The notes under the pieces are model-generated. The model worked only from the letters and a program-made list of their open reading frames with translations. It did not search any database and was not told the origin of the DNA. From assembly GCA_013396755.1 (NCBI GenBank), contig VWZF01003276.1, forward strand, positions 1,102,254 through 1,166,253: 64,000 nt of DNA. Reading direction: 5' to 3'. The translations under genes and the position numbers were made by a program. Below, piece by piece: positions 36,911-48,644 of the stretch. The stretch comes from Sclerurus mexicanus. Taxonomy: Eukaryota; Chordata; Aves; Passeriformes; Furnariidae. Each line of letters starts with the position of its first letter. The first letter of the stretch is position 1.

Positions 36911-38565
36911 CATGGAATTGTTTAGGTTGGAAAAGATCTCTGAGTCCAGCTGTTAACCCAGCACTGCGAAGTCGACCACTAAACCATGTTGCTAAGTAAG
37001 GTGTCTACACATCTTTAAATACCTCCAAGGATGTTGACTCACCACTTCCCTGGGCAACCTGTGGCTATTAGGAGGAAATTTTTCCTAGTATCCGATTTAA
37101 ACCTTCCCTGTTGCAACTTGAGGCCATTTCATCTCGTCCTATCGCTTGTTACCTTGGAGAGAGACTGAACCCCACCTGTCCACAGCTTCCTTCCAGGTGG
37201 TTGTAGAGTGCAATAAGGTGTCCCCTGAGCCTCCTTTTCCCCAGGCTGAACAACTCCAGGTCCTTCAACCTTCCTCATAAGACTTTGCCTCCAGACCTTT
37301 TACCAACTTCATTGCCCTTCTATGGACATGCCCCACCACCTCAGCTGGGAGGGGCACAAAACCGAACACGGTGTTCAAGGTGCTAACCCAGCAGTGTGGA
37401 GCACGGAGAAGTGATCCCTTCCTTAGTCCTGATACAGGCCAGGATGCCATTGGCCCTCTTGTTCACCTGGACACACTGCTGGCTCATGTTCAGCTGGCTG
37501 TAAACCAGCACCCCCAAGGCCTTTTCCTCCAGGCAACTTTCCAGCCAGTCTTCCCCAAGCCTGTTGCTCTGCATGGGGTTCTTGTGACCCAAGTGCAGGA
37601 CCCATCACTTCACCTTACTGAATCTCATACAGCTGGCCTCAAACCATCAGTCCAGCCTTCCCAGATCTCTCTGCAGAGCCTTCCTATCCTCCAGCAGATC
37701 AACAATCCTGCCCAACTTAGTGTCATCCATGAACTGACTGAGGGTGCACTCAGTTCCCTCAGACATTAAACAGGACTGGCCCCTAGTAGTGAACCTTAGG
37801 GAACACCATTAGTAGCTGGCCACTAAGTGGATTTCCACTGCCACCCTCCAGGCTTGGCCATCCAGCCTGTCTTTTCTTCCAGCAAAGAGTGCACCTGTCC
37901 AAGCCATGAGCAGACAGTTCCTCCAGGAGAATGTTGTGGGAAATAGTGTCAAAGGCTTTACTGAAGTCCAGGTAGATGACATCTACAGGCTTTCCCTCAT
38001 CAACTAGGTGTGTCACCTTGCCATAAAAGGAGATCAGGTTTGTCAAGCCTTTCATACACTCATAATGGCTCATCCTGATCCCCTAGCTGTCCTGCAGCTG
38101 CTGTATGATGGTACTCAGAATGATCTACTCCATGACCTTTCCCAACACTGAGGTCATACTGACAGATCTGTAGTTCCTCAGATCCTTCTTCCAGCCCTTA
38201 TTGTAGATGTGCATCACATTTGCTAACTTCCAGTCAACTGGGACCACCCAAGTTACCCAGGTTTGCTGAGAAATGATGGAAGCTGATTCAGTGAGAACTT
38301 CCCCCAGCTCCCTCAGTACTCTTGGGTTAATCCCATCTAGTCCATACACTTGTGTGAGTCTAAGTGGTGTAGCAGGTCAACGACCATTTCCCCAAGAATT
38401 AGAGCTTCATTCTCTTCCAGCTCAGGGGGTTGGGTACCTGAACAATAATTGATTGTACTATTAAAAACTAGGCAAGAAAGCATTAAGTACTTCATCCTTT
38501 TTTTACTCTGGTGTCCCCATCCCCATTTCCTACTCCCAATATTATTTTGCCAATAAACTGAAGAG
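36911..38565 (-). mobile_element. CR1 LINE, 5'-truncated copy with broken ORF2
   Basis: This is a chicken-repeat-1 non-LTR retrotransposon on the minus strand, about 1.65 kb of an element usually about 4.5 kb. The 3' UTR occupies about 36,911-37,270 and begins with one decayed octamer (TCATGGAAT) followed by TTTAGGTTGGAAAAG. ORF2 reverse-transcriptase remnants lie upstream on the minus strand and are coherent in at least three frames. 38,349-38,125 carries the RT entry region (INPRVLRELGEVL). 38,073-37,783 carries LDFSKAFDTISHN, the first catalytic-Asp motif. 37,592-37,383 and 37,450-37,265 carry the C-terminal part (LNMSQQCVQV; KLVKGLEAKSYEE). A stop between 38,074 and 38,124 and at least two frameshifts break it. 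The YADD-type motif reads FMDD at 37,722-37,733. It is dead, and the open plus-strand frames across it are antisense artefacts. Confidence 0.92.
37265..38349 (-). pseudogene. Degenerate CR1 ORF2 (reverse transcriptase) remnant
   Basis: This is the coding part of the CR1 copy, reading right to left. In the intact family this protein is an endonuclease-reverse transcriptase that copies CR1 RNA at the target site. Only the RT palm and thumb and the C-terminal part remain, with no endonuclease domain. Visible motifs are VPVDWKLANV, LDFSKAFDT and FMDD, then LGVLV and RAMKLVKGLE near the end. Frameshifts and at least one in-frame stop preclude a functional product. Confidence 0.88.
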
Positions 38566-38784
38566 TCTTTCAGATTATCCTAGAATTAGATCAAAGAAGA
38601 ATGACTTGAAAGAGTAGACTGCAGCATCACAGGGCTTTGCATCTGAGAGTTTCCATGGTCACAATCAGGTAGGGAAGAATGCTTTTGTAAGCACATCTCA
38701 ATGTTCTTTGTCAGCATCCCCTTTAGGTGTTCTATGGCATTCTTAAACACTATTTGTATTTCCTTATGAATTGTTTTCATCACA

Positions 38785-38870
38785 AGAGTGAGGTTACAGA
38801 TAGGGAAAAAAATTATGAATGCATCTTGCCCAAGAGTTAACAGGACTTATATTTGTAGAATGCATGGCAA
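38785..38870 (-). mobile_element. MIR/CORE-SINE relic
   Basis: GTTACAGATAGGGAAA at 38,793-38,808, then CTTGCCCAAG at 38,825-38,834, then AACAGGACTTA match the reverse complement of the MIR core in order (TTTACAGATGGGGAAACTGAGG - CTTGCCCAAGGTCACACAGC). The GAGG section between is replaced by an A-rich stretch. It is old and non-functional. Confidence 0.5.
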
Positions 38871-38874
38871 TCTT

Positions 38875-40815
38875 GGTGAAGGTAGTGACAGTCTTTGGCT
38901 GGCCCAGCCTGGGCTGTCTAAAGTTTCTGGAATAGCCATGTATGGACAGATATCTTCAAGTGACTGGAGAGCAAGAATGTAGCTCTATATGATGTCATAT
39001 CACCCATCTGACCCAGGTCCTGGATTTTCCTGTGCTGGAAATGTGGTTCTTTGTATACAGGAGGGAACTTGAATCTGTAGCAAGATTCACTAGCTATTTG
39101 CGTGTCCACAGCAGTTGGGCCCCTCTACCATCTGCAAGGAAAATTTCTGTAATGCACTGTGTGATGCCTTAACATTCAGAGACTGCTAGCACTCTTGCAG
39201 TGGCCCCTTGAATACACACAGACTTCACCTGCCTCCTTGAAGGGAGTGAACAGAGGTGTGAACCTGCTTTGTGCTTGGAAGGAAACTGTCACAGTGTTTG
39301 TACTCTAAACATGGCAATCTACCATATAGCCCCATTAGAGCTGAGTGTTTGTCAGGTAATAAATTTGAGTATAGGCACTTTGTTTCCACCTAAGTCCTAG
39401 TTAAAATATCCAAGCCCTCGTGTGATTTAGGCCCCACATCTTCACACTTCTTATAATGTGAGGAATATAAATACCAAAAGGACAAGGATTGCCATGCATT
39501 GCTACACAAATATCTGTATTTATTTGAGTCTCTCAAAAGCTGTCAGAAAAACTCATGAAAAACTGTTCCAGCTCTCACACCTGAGCTTTGGAGCAGAAGT
39601 CAATTGCTGAGATAAAACCACTCTTTTGGAAGAACTAGCTACTGAATGTCTAACGCAACTGGTTTTCCCTCCTGTGGGAATATGATAGTGGCCCTTGGAG
39701 AAGAATAAGACACCAATGTCTGTCTGGATAGTAAGGTCACAAGTATCTCCCAGGGCCGTCCTCTACAGCTGGAATAAGTTAGCACCTAAGATTCAGAAAA
39801 TTATTGGTTCCTCAGTAACCCAGCGCATTACAGTCTAGAAGAGAACCTAAACAGAGGATTCCATGTGAATACTGAAAATAAATTTGATTGTTTGTTGTTA
39901 AGGTCAATATGACATATACATAATCCTTTTTTTATTCCTTGAGAAACAAGAATAGGTTTCATCACTGCAGTCCTTGATCCCCTCACTGGAGAACAACAGA
40001 AAAGTCAGTCATTGCATTCTCTTTGTATGGGAGGGATTAGCAAAATTGTACAGGTAAATCTTTTCTTCTTGAAAAATGCAAGTTGAAAGAAACAATGTGT
40101 AAACCTATGTTATGTTCTTCAAGTCCCTTTAAGCAGAGAAAAACAGGGGGGAAGTCCAACAACTCTACCTCTTGCTTTTGGTTTTCTTCAGAATGAAACA
40201 CTGGAATTATTTTTCAAACTGTAATTTTGAAATTTCTTTAAATATATTGAAATATAAAATTAGAAGAACTGACAACCCTGTAAATAGAACTTTTTGGTTT
40301 GTGGGATTTGTAGAACTTTTGGCCTTGGGCTGTGAACCAGAGATTCAGCTCTCTGTCACATCTAACAGGCATGGCTTCCATTCTCCACGGATCTGATGCC
40401 TAAGGATTTTAATGTGTATATTATAGATTTTCATAGATTTATATAAGTTGAATGTTTTCCTAAACCTTTCACATTTTATGCAGCATTTAGAAGTTACTGA
40501 ACATTTTCTCACATGTTCCTGAAATTCTGTTAGACACCCATTACCAAGGACACGCTGTTTTGAAGAACACCTGCAAGAACTCCAACTAAGACAACAAGAT
40601 AGCTTGTAGTCAAATCAGGATAGTAAGCTCCGAGCCCTTGGAGGGGCTCCAAAGTGTGATTCTGAGGAGTTCTGAAGGTGGGCACCAGGGAAAAATAGTA
40701 TCACAGGTTGGGTATAGTTATCAAGTATGTTAATTACTGAAAGTTATGAAAACTGTAAGATTGAGCTGATGTGTGTGTGTACTTTTCTTGTGCACCTGGA
40801 AGCTCCTAATAAAGG
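38875..40815. other. Unassigned non-coding sequence
   Basis: No gene is supported. A GAGCCC / GGGCTC pairing at about 40,630-40,650 is a minor hairpin. Nothing else is identified in this 1.9-kb stretch. Confidence 0.55.
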
Positions 40816-40820
40816 AACTA

Positions 40821-40892
<72 letters not shown>
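40821..40892. repeat. (TATC)18 tetranucleotide microsatellite
   Basis: Eighteen perfect TATC units run without interruption and are followed by TGTC, then ATC-TATC remnants. The purity suggests high length polymorphism. An open frame runs through it and would encode a Tyr-Leu-Ser-Ile repeat peptide, an artefact of the 4-bp period read in threes. Confidence 0.97.
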
Positions 40893-40893
<1 letters not shown>

Positions 40894-40904
40894 GTCATCT
40901 ATCT

Positions 40905-43900
40905 CCACTAATATAGTTTTGAAAGCCTTTTGTAGGATTAGGCATCAGACCAGAAGTTTCTAGACATTTTTTGTGCTCACAGTAGCTATGACAGCTCCAT
41001 TCAGGAACTGCGTAACTCCTGACTGGGCTCAATGATGGCTGTGGAAAGTACCTGAAAACAGGTTTTCAAGAAATGCTGACCGTGAGGATTGAATGCAGGT
41101 GTAATCTGAACACTGAGTAGCTTGGAGCAGACAGGCAGTGCAGAGTAGGTTGTTGTGGTAGTGGGAGGAGTTGTGAGATGAGACTACTGTTTTCTCATGT
41201 ACCCTGACCTGTGAAAATTAACACTTTTTAGATTCTCATTCAAATTTTCTTTAAGTTTTCTTCAAGGTATTTCAGTGAAGTAGTTAAATGTTCAATAGTG
41301 GCCAAACTGAAGTAATCCTTCTGGTTTTGGTGTCCTCCATGTGCTGGCTAGGTTGAAAAATAAGGTTTTCTCTACAGATATGGAATAGCTCATGGAAGAG
41401 TTGAAACAACTTGGCTGTGTTAAATTCCGGATTAAAACTTCAGGATTTGCAATAAAGCTCTAAAATTCTTCCACTAAATGCAATAGACTGTAGGATAGTC
41501 TGTACATTAAAAAAAAAAAAAATAGAAAAATATTTTTTGTTTTCTGTAAATCTTTTGGAGTTTTTGAAAAAAATTAAAAGGGGTATAAGACATTCATTGT
41601 TGTTGAACTAAATGCATTAGGAGTTCAACATAAACTGGCTGTTTCAGAAGAGCAGAGGGAAAGGGGAAAAATAGAGAATTTTCCTAAATAAAGTATACCA
41701 AACCCGAAGTTTATTGTGAATGCTCCAGAGGGACAAATTTCTTTTTGTTATCCTCTATACAACCTCTATGAGCTATTGATAATGATGGCTAACTTTGTTA
41801 TAGCACACTTTAAGCCTGTAACACACTATAATTCTCTAATGAACTAAGAAAATAGCATATGTTTTTTCCTCACCTACTAAACAGATGTCAAAGAGTGTAA
41901 ATTAATTTATTTGACTATCTTTTTTTTTATTGCTTTGGACATCTTAAATTTAAATAATCAGGTTCAAAGCACTAGCTTCAATCTAAAACAGACATGCTTT
42001 AGAGAAAGGAAGGATCCTTTTTCAAAGGGAAAAAAGGCCCTGGTAAACAGTAAGCAATTAGCCACAACACACTACCAGGGATTGTTTAATTGAGTCTGCC
42101 ATACTAAATTAACCAGATACATGCCCTTGGAAGGACTAGTAAAGCAATTACTTACAGATGTTTTCAATTATTCTGTATGGAACCATGTGTTTCTTTGATT
42201 TTTGCATTTGCTTTTCCATTCCAAGAAAAATTAAAATGCAAACCAAACTAACCCTGTCCTTCTTTCTCCCTAAACAGTAAGACTTGAATGATTGAATATT
42301 AGCTGCCAAAATCTCTCTGAGCTACTCTGTGAATGGATTCATGAGACACAAGTAACTTACAATTCTTGTCTGTCCTTAATGCCCATCCTGTCGAGATAAT
42401 CTGCCTTAGTTTCAGACTTTAAAGAGCAATTATGACTGCTTGGCTCTATATGTCCCCTAGATGCTGAGAGTATCTATGGAACTGTAAATGAGTTTATAAA
42501 GTAGTAGGGAAAACGTCCTTGCTGTCACATCCAGATTATGTGCTTCAAGTATAAAGACACCCTTCCTCAGCACTGACCTAAAGACTTTTTGATTCCTAGT
42601 TAGAACTCCTCCTTGAACACAGGATTAGAGGGTCACTGACTGAGAGCACTGTGTTCAGCACAGAATATGAAGTATACGGGGTCAACATGTGTGAGAAGCC
42701 AGCTCGGATGTGACTCTCTGACTCTGATATGAGCACTCTGCAGGTGTATCCTGGGCTCTTAGTTCATTCTCAGTCCAGTTCTGTACATTGTCTAGTGGCT
42801 AGTAAATATAAAGCAGACAGGCTGAGCAAAGTCTAAAACTTTATATGAAAATAAATGAAATCTTGCACTGCGGTTACTCAAATCAAGAAGAGACCATATT
42901 AAGCTGGTACCATAAACAAGATACTGACTACTTACCTATAAGCACTTAAGGGAGTGCTAAATTAGGAGGGTTTTTTGCCATTGGCTTCTCTTCTAGTCAG
43001 TGGTGAAAGATTAGTACTTCCAGCATAGAGCTGGAAATCACTGATAACAGAGATCTACATAAACATGAAGCATGAGACAGGTCTGGAATGGGGCACAATC
43101 TTGACCCTGTAGAGTCCATAATCAGAGTGCATTGTAAACTTATCCAGTATGACTCAAAGTATCAGACTGTCACAAGCTGTTGAATTTAAAAACCTTTATT
43201 TAAAATTTTATTTATTTTTTAAAAAACATCAATGAAGTCAGGTAGTTATACAGTATCTGTAAGAATGTAGTGCATGCTTTCATTATCTATTTAATATTTT
43301 GCTTCCTATGATTCAAGAAATACATAGACCTAATCTCTAGAATGAAAATATATATACAATCCATTTTTAATTAAACCTTATTTCAGAATCTTCTATCTCA
43401 TAGAGATGGTAAACAGTGATAGTCAGTGATTTTTAATGTTAAAAATAATAATTAGTATCTGTGCTGTCTGACAACTGTTTCCTGTAGAATTGTAAAGGTA
43501 GTATGTCCCATTATTTTGCAATATCTCAACACTTTATATTGCCAAGTTTTCAGGCAACTTACCACACAATTTCCTAGCTCCTGTGGGTTTAAGTTTATCC
43601 CCCATGTTACTTTAATGTAGCTTTGCAGACTCTCATTTCCCTTGAGAATTTTATAGAAATAGAAGTATTACCCAAATACACTAAAAATATTAGTAACTGC
43701 AGACTATGCGTTTTTTCCTGAAGTCTGTAAGCAACTCCTACAAAACAGGAAGCCATTAATTGCCATGAACTTATATAACTGTGGATATATTGCATGGGAT
43801 ACTTATAAAACATTCACTGATGATATAAGGGGCTTGAAAACTGTAGTAGCACTCTTTTCACTATCATAAGGCCTTAATAAAAATAGAGAGGGGAAAACCT

Positions 43901-44540
43901 ACTCTGAGGCCAGTTGTGTAGATTTTCAGAGCTTGCAGTTTTAGGGAAGCCCACAAGAAAAAGGTGTTTCATACAAGCTATAAATGTGTGCAAGCTTGAT
44001 TGCCTTTCCAGTTCCGAAGATCCACAGCTAAGGCATGGCCTGTCTCTGGGTCCCCTGACCTTCACTTTTAGGACAACAGACAAATCAATGTCAGTGAATG
44101 AAGCACTGGGAATGAAACACAAGCAGCCATTGATGAGCCCTGGGAGATTTATGACTTGAAGGTGGCTGCAATTTAACCTGAAGGTGAGTTGGTCACTCCA
44201 GTGCAACAGTGTTAAAAATTCTTAACTAATATGCCTGGTCAAAACATTGGGATTGGCATCCTCTGCACTAATTTAATTTTCTGAGTGGCCAGAAGGTTTA
44301 GTTCCTTATTTTGTACTTTCCACTGGGCTGTAACAGAAGCTTTAAGATTGCCATACACAACCATTATCTCATCATGGAAGATTACAGCTGGAGCAGTAAC
44401 TACAGTCTACAAGCTTGAATTTGTGATGTGTTCCCTCACAAGGGATCCCTCAGTAAGCAAAAAAGAAACAGGAATGCAAAACTAGACTCTATTTCAAAGA
44501 GGAAGAGAAAGGCAAGCAAGAGAGAACATTTTTAAAATAT
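40905..44540. other. Unassigned non-coding sequence
   Basis: No gene or known interspersed repeat is supported over 3.6 kb. An A-rich run lies near 41,509-41,522 and a strongly AT-rich stretch at 43,180-43,240. Opposite-strand open frames at 43,874-44,206 (minus) and 43,914-44,159 (plus) mirror each other and have no recognisable content. Confidence 0.55.
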
Positions 44541-44547
44541 GTCTGAA

Positions 44548-44609
44548 GTAAAAAAAAAAAAAGAAAAAATCCAGAGGGAAGTAAAAAAAAAGAAAAAATC
44601 CAGAGGGAA
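44548..44609. repeat. Two-copy tandem duplication, 33 + 29 bp
   Basis: The unit GTA(n)GAAAAAATCCAGAGGGAA occurs at 44,548-44,580 with 13 consecutive A and again at 44,581-44,609 with 9 consecutive A. The rest of the unit is identical. It is a recent local duplication, with the copies differing only in homopolymer length. Confidence 0.92.
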
Positions 44610-44614
44610 AAAGG

Positions 44615-45178
44615 TAGTCTAAAGTGAAGCGGAAGAAAAGACCATGCAGATCAATGAAAAAAAAAAATACAAGACACTGATAGACAGCCAGATAATCATG
44701 GAGCAGGACAGTTCTCCTGGTAGATTCTGAGGTGGAGATAGCTTGTCTTTTCCTATGTTAAATTTTCATTAAGGCACTGCCAGGATCCAGAATATTATTA
44801 ATCATTTCTAAATTTAAGAGAGCAATCAAACTAGAACACACACAAAGGAGTAACAGTCCCCCTGGAAATTTAGTGCTTGCATTCTGAGCCTTTGAGCATC
44901 CAGTGTGCTCCTATTTAAAAGGATGTTTGTGCTACTTGTTTGCACCAGATTTCTGTTGCATTTAATGCCATGTTTCAGAGTCCTCTGGTAGCTTGGAAGG
45001 AACAGAGAAGAAATTGCAGTCTTGCACTTATTTTGTACCCATCTTGGCAGGGTGAAGGAGAAGATAGTCTTCCTCTGAGCATTCTACGTTTGCTACAGAT
45101 GAAGATAGGATGCAGGCAAGGAGGGATGAAACATGATAGCATTCAGTTCCTATTCTACTCATAAGACTATCATGTTCA
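44615..45178. other. Unassigned non-coding sequence
   Basis: Nothing identifiable lies between the short tandem duplication and the CR1 3' terminus. Confidence 0.5.
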
Positions 45179-45182
45179 GGAT

Positions 45183-45214
45183 CATAGAATTATAGAATCA
45201 TAGAATCATAGAAT
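45183..45214 (-). repeat. CR1 terminal octamer array, 4 units
   Basis: CATAGAAT occurs as four consecutive units, the second mutated to TATAGAAT. Read on the minus strand this is the (ATTCTATG)n array that ends CR1 transcripts. CR1 reverse transcriptase uses this 3' sequence to prime at the target, so it fixes the 3' boundary and orientation of the adjacent element. Confidence 0.95.
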
Positions 45215-45578
45215 CAGCTATGTTGGAAAAGACCCCTGAAATCATTGCGTCCAACCTTTGATCTAACACCTCCTTGTCTACTAGACAATGACTGCCACAT
45301 CCAGTCTCAATTACCTCCAGGGACGGTGACTCCACCACCTCCCTGGTCAGACCATTCCAACTCCCAATCACTCTCTCTGTAAAGAACTTCTTTCTAATGT
45401 CCTATCTAAACCTCCCCTTGTGCAGCTTAAGACTGTGCCCTCTTGTTCTACTGCTGGTTGCCTGGGAGAAGAGACCAAAACCCACCTTGCTACAACCTCC
45501 TTTCAGGTAGTAGTAGAGAGAAATAAGATCTCCCCTGAACCTCCTCTTCTCCAGGCTAAACAAGCCTAGCTCACTGAG

Positions 45579-47140
45579 CTACTCCTCATAAGACTTGTGC
45601 TCCAGTCCCTTCATCAGCCTCATTGCCCTTCTCTGGACACACTCCAGCACCTCAGCATTCTTCCTAAATTGAGGGGCCCAGAACTGGACACAGCACTCAA
45701 AGTGCAGCCTCACCAGCACCGAGTACGGAGGAAGAATTACTTCCCTGCTCCTGCTGGCCATACTATTCCTGATACAGGCCAGGGTGCCATTAGCCTTCTT
45801 GGCCACCTGGACACATTGCTGGGTTCAGTTTCCTGTCAATCAGAACTCCCAGGTCCTTTTCTGTTTGGCGGCTGTCCAGCCACTGTCCCCAGCCTGTAGC
45901 ACTGCATGGGGTTGTTGTGGCCAAAGTGCAGGACCACACACTTGGTCTTGTTAAACCTCATCCCATTCGATTCAGCTCATCGATCCAGCCTGTCCAGGTC
46001 CCTCTGCAGAGCCATCCTACCCTCCAGCAGATTGACACTCCCCCCTAACTTGGTGTCATCTGCAAATTTGCTAAGGATAGAGTTGAACCCCTCATCTAAA
46101 TCATCAATAAAGATATTAAACAGAACTGGGCCCAACACTGACCCCTGGGTGATTGCCCATCAACTGGATGCAGCACCGTTCACCAGCACTCTCTGGACCC
46201 AGCCATCCAGCCAGCTCTTAACACAGCAGAATATACCTGTCCAAGCTGTGAGCTGCCAGTTTTCCAGGAGTGTGCTATGCAAGACAGTGTCAAAGGCTTT
46301 GCTGAAGTCCAGACAGACTACAACCACAGCCTTCCCCTCATCCACCAGGTGGGTCACTTAGTCATAAAAGGAGATCAAGTTGGTCAGGCAGGACCTGCTC
46401 CTCCTAAATCCGTACTGACTGGATCTGATTCCACATCCGTCCCATAGGTACCGTGTGATTGCACTCAGGATGATCTGTTCCATAACGTTGCGGGGCACTG
46501 AGGTCAGGCTGACAGGCCTGTAGTTTCATGGATCTTCCTTCTGGCCCTTCTTGTGGATGAACATCACACTGGCCAACTTCTAAACATCCAGGACCTCCCC
46601 AGTGAGCCAGGAGTGTTGATAAATGATGGAGACCATCTTGATGAGCTCTTCCACCAGCTCCCTCAGCACCTTAGGATGGATCCCATCTGGTGCCATAGAT
46701 TTACAAGGATCAAAGTGCTCAGCAGGTCTGTTTCCTCCTGAATTACAGGGGGGCTGTTTAGCTCCCCAACCCTGTCTATCAGCTCAGGAGGCCAGTTGTC
46801 CTGAGGACAACCTGTCTTATTGTTGAAAACTGAGGAAAAGAAGATGTTAAGTAACTCAGCCTTTTCCTTGTCTTTGGTAACTATATTCCCCCCCACTGGG
46901 TCCAACTAGGAATAGAGGTTTTCCCTGCCCCTCCTTTTACTATTAATGTATTTATAAAACGACTTTTTGCTGTCCTTAACAGAAATGGCCAGATTAAGTT
47001 CAAATTGTGCTTTTGCCTCTCTAATATTTTTTCTACAAGACCTGACAAGTTTTTTAAACACTTCATGAGTTGCCTACACTTTTTTCCAAAGGTGGTAAAC
47101 TCTCTTTTTTCCCCTAAGTTCCCTCAAAAGCTCGCCGTTC
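45579..47140 (-). pseudogene. Degenerate CR1 ORF2 (reverse transcriptase) remnant
   Basis: The RT-encoding part is read right to left. Segments coherent with CR1 ORF2 are 47,066-46,881 (connector), 46,905-46,663 (NIVTKDKEKAELLNIFFSSV), 46,357-46,160 (CLDFSKAFDT) and 45,806-45,579 (MRLMKGLEHKSYEE). They lie in different frames, so several frameshifts have accumulated. The catalytic motif is preserved as FADD at 46,055-46,066, followed by DTKLG. The endonuclease domain is absent. It is not functional. The long plus-strand open frame 45,906-46,361 is antisense to this and should not be called a gene. Confidence 0.9.
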
Positions 47141-47149
47141 ACCTTTCTA

Positions 47150-48545
47150 CAGCACAGGGCAGAATTTACTTTCCGTGATCACCCAGAGCAAAGCCTTAGA
47201 GTGCATGAGACAGGAGGGTAACTGAAAATAGGACAGAGACAGGAAGAGAAAAGTCATGAGATCCCTTCCAGTTCTGTGCTCTCCACTGGAAAAAATGACA
47301 GCATCAGAGAGAATGGCCCATATTAACTGCTGTAGATTTTGTTGGCGTAACTCCAGTGAAAGAAGGCAAAGCCTTAGATTTGCTCTCTTTTCCATAAAAG
47401 AAAGGTTTTCTGGAAGTACACATATATTGCCAACATGGGACATGGAAACAAACACAGGTTCCCAGTTAAATCTCCAGCAAGACTGTAATGTGTTTTGGAC
47501 TTGGTTGACATTGATCACCAAGGAATCACCACCAAAGAATACCGCAATTAAAATGCGAACTGTTCCAGCTTCTTTCAAGTCACACAATTACTTAATAATC
47601 CCAAGAATTTAGGACATTTTTTTAAATTAAGTCAACTGAAGTGTCACATGCTGTTAGCTCACTTTAGAACTCATCTTATATAATGTTGCTGTAAAGCAGA
47701 CCCGGTAGGACACATCAGAACTAAAAGCACATGGTTCTTTATGCATAACTCATAGAAAATTTTACTGTAGGCCAGTAACAATGGGCACTTTCAGTCATAC
47801 CTATGCTGAGTGGCTGTCAAATCCAAGTGCCTGGCAATGGCTTACCATTTCAAGTTTTGTAGGGCTACACATTCACTATTAAATGAATAGTGACGTAAAA
47901 AGTAAAAATTATGTCCTAAAAGCAGATCTCAGCATTCCTTATTCTTAATTTATTTTCAGTTACTGTCTGAAATGTGACCACTTTTTATACCATAATTGGA
48001 TATTCTGTTTGTAGGAAGGTACACCCAGATATCATTCCTGGAGAGCATATTGCTGCTGCAAATATTCATATTTACACGATTTCTCAATGCAACATTTTAA
48101 AGCATAAATCTGGGCACTAAATGTCCCATGTAAACATCCAACACTGACTCTAAACCTTCTTAACCTTCACCATCATTTCAACGTCATTTGTCCTGTTATA
48201 GCTAGCAAGACCATTAAGACATCATCAGCATAGGCAAATTGTGTAGTTCTTGTCAGACATAGACTGCTGAGGTGGTTCTGGTGAAGACAATGTGTGCATA
48301 TGATACAGTACAGAGGAGGCTGACGTAGCCACTTTCACATGGTGAAATACTCTATGCATCCACGCTGCCTTGGTTGGACAGGCAAAGTCTGCTGTCCTCT
48401 GTCTGAAAACATGCATGTGCTCCAACAGTCACCCATGTTCTACTTCTGGAGTTCAAAGTCACTTCTGGTATCTGCTATTAGATACTATCACAGGGATAGT
48501 TATATTACTCTACATGTCACATAACAGTGGGGGCAACAAACCACA
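47150..48545. other. Unassigned non-coding sequence
   Basis: Antisense-overlapping open frames at 47,147-47,587 (minus, 146 codons) and 47,256-47,612 (plus, 118 codons) have no recognisable domains. The minus-strand one starts exactly at the CR1 edge. I do not call either a gene. Confidence 0.5.
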
Positions 48546-48550
48546 TCTGT

Positions 48551-48640
48551 TTAAAAAAAAATAACCAACCAAACAACAACAAAAAAAACCCAACCAAACA
48601 AACAACAACTTCTAATCAGTTAAAAAAAACCAAAGCAAAA
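48551..48640. repeat. A/C-rich low-complexity tract
   Basis: The plus strand is made of AACC, AAAC and AAC words with A runs and almost no G. It is complementary in kind to the G/T-rich tract at 50,861-50,970, which reads on the plus strand as the reverse complement of this type of sequence. Confidence 0.85.
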
Positions 48641-48644
48641 TGTT

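Larger units (their letters stand above)
45183..47145 (-). mobile_element. CR1 LINE, longest copy in window, 5' truncated
   Basis: This minus-strand CR1 copy is about 1.96 kb long with a preserved 3' octamer array. The 3' UTR spans roughly 45,215-45,580. ORF2 then runs from its C terminus (KSYEE near 45,580) up to the linker before the RT domain (reading ELLRELRG-KKRVYHLWKK at about 47,080-47,130), where it is truncated. The UTR differs in sequence from the copies at 36.9 and 57.9 kb, so it belongs to another CR1 subfamily. No target duplication is expected or seen. Confidence 0.93.

Noticed and set aside
37371..37769. 132-codon open frame on the plus strand
   Set aside because: It is antisense to the CR1 ORF2 remnant at 36.9-38.6 kb.
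40821..40892. CRISPR-like regular repeat
   Set aside because: The repeat is a 4-bp microsatellite with no spacers, in a vertebrate context.
40727..40963. Repeat protein (Tyr-Leu-Ser-Ile units)
   Set aside because: It is only the translation of the (TATC)18 microsatellite.
45906..46361. 151-codon open frame on the plus strand
   Set aside because: It is the antisense of the CR1 reverse-transcriptase remnant. The minus-strand reading shows the real motifs (FADD, SKAFDT).
47147..47612. Opposing open frames of 146 and 118 codons
   Set aside because: They mirror each other on opposite strands and share no features with any family I know. At most one could be real, and neither shows support.
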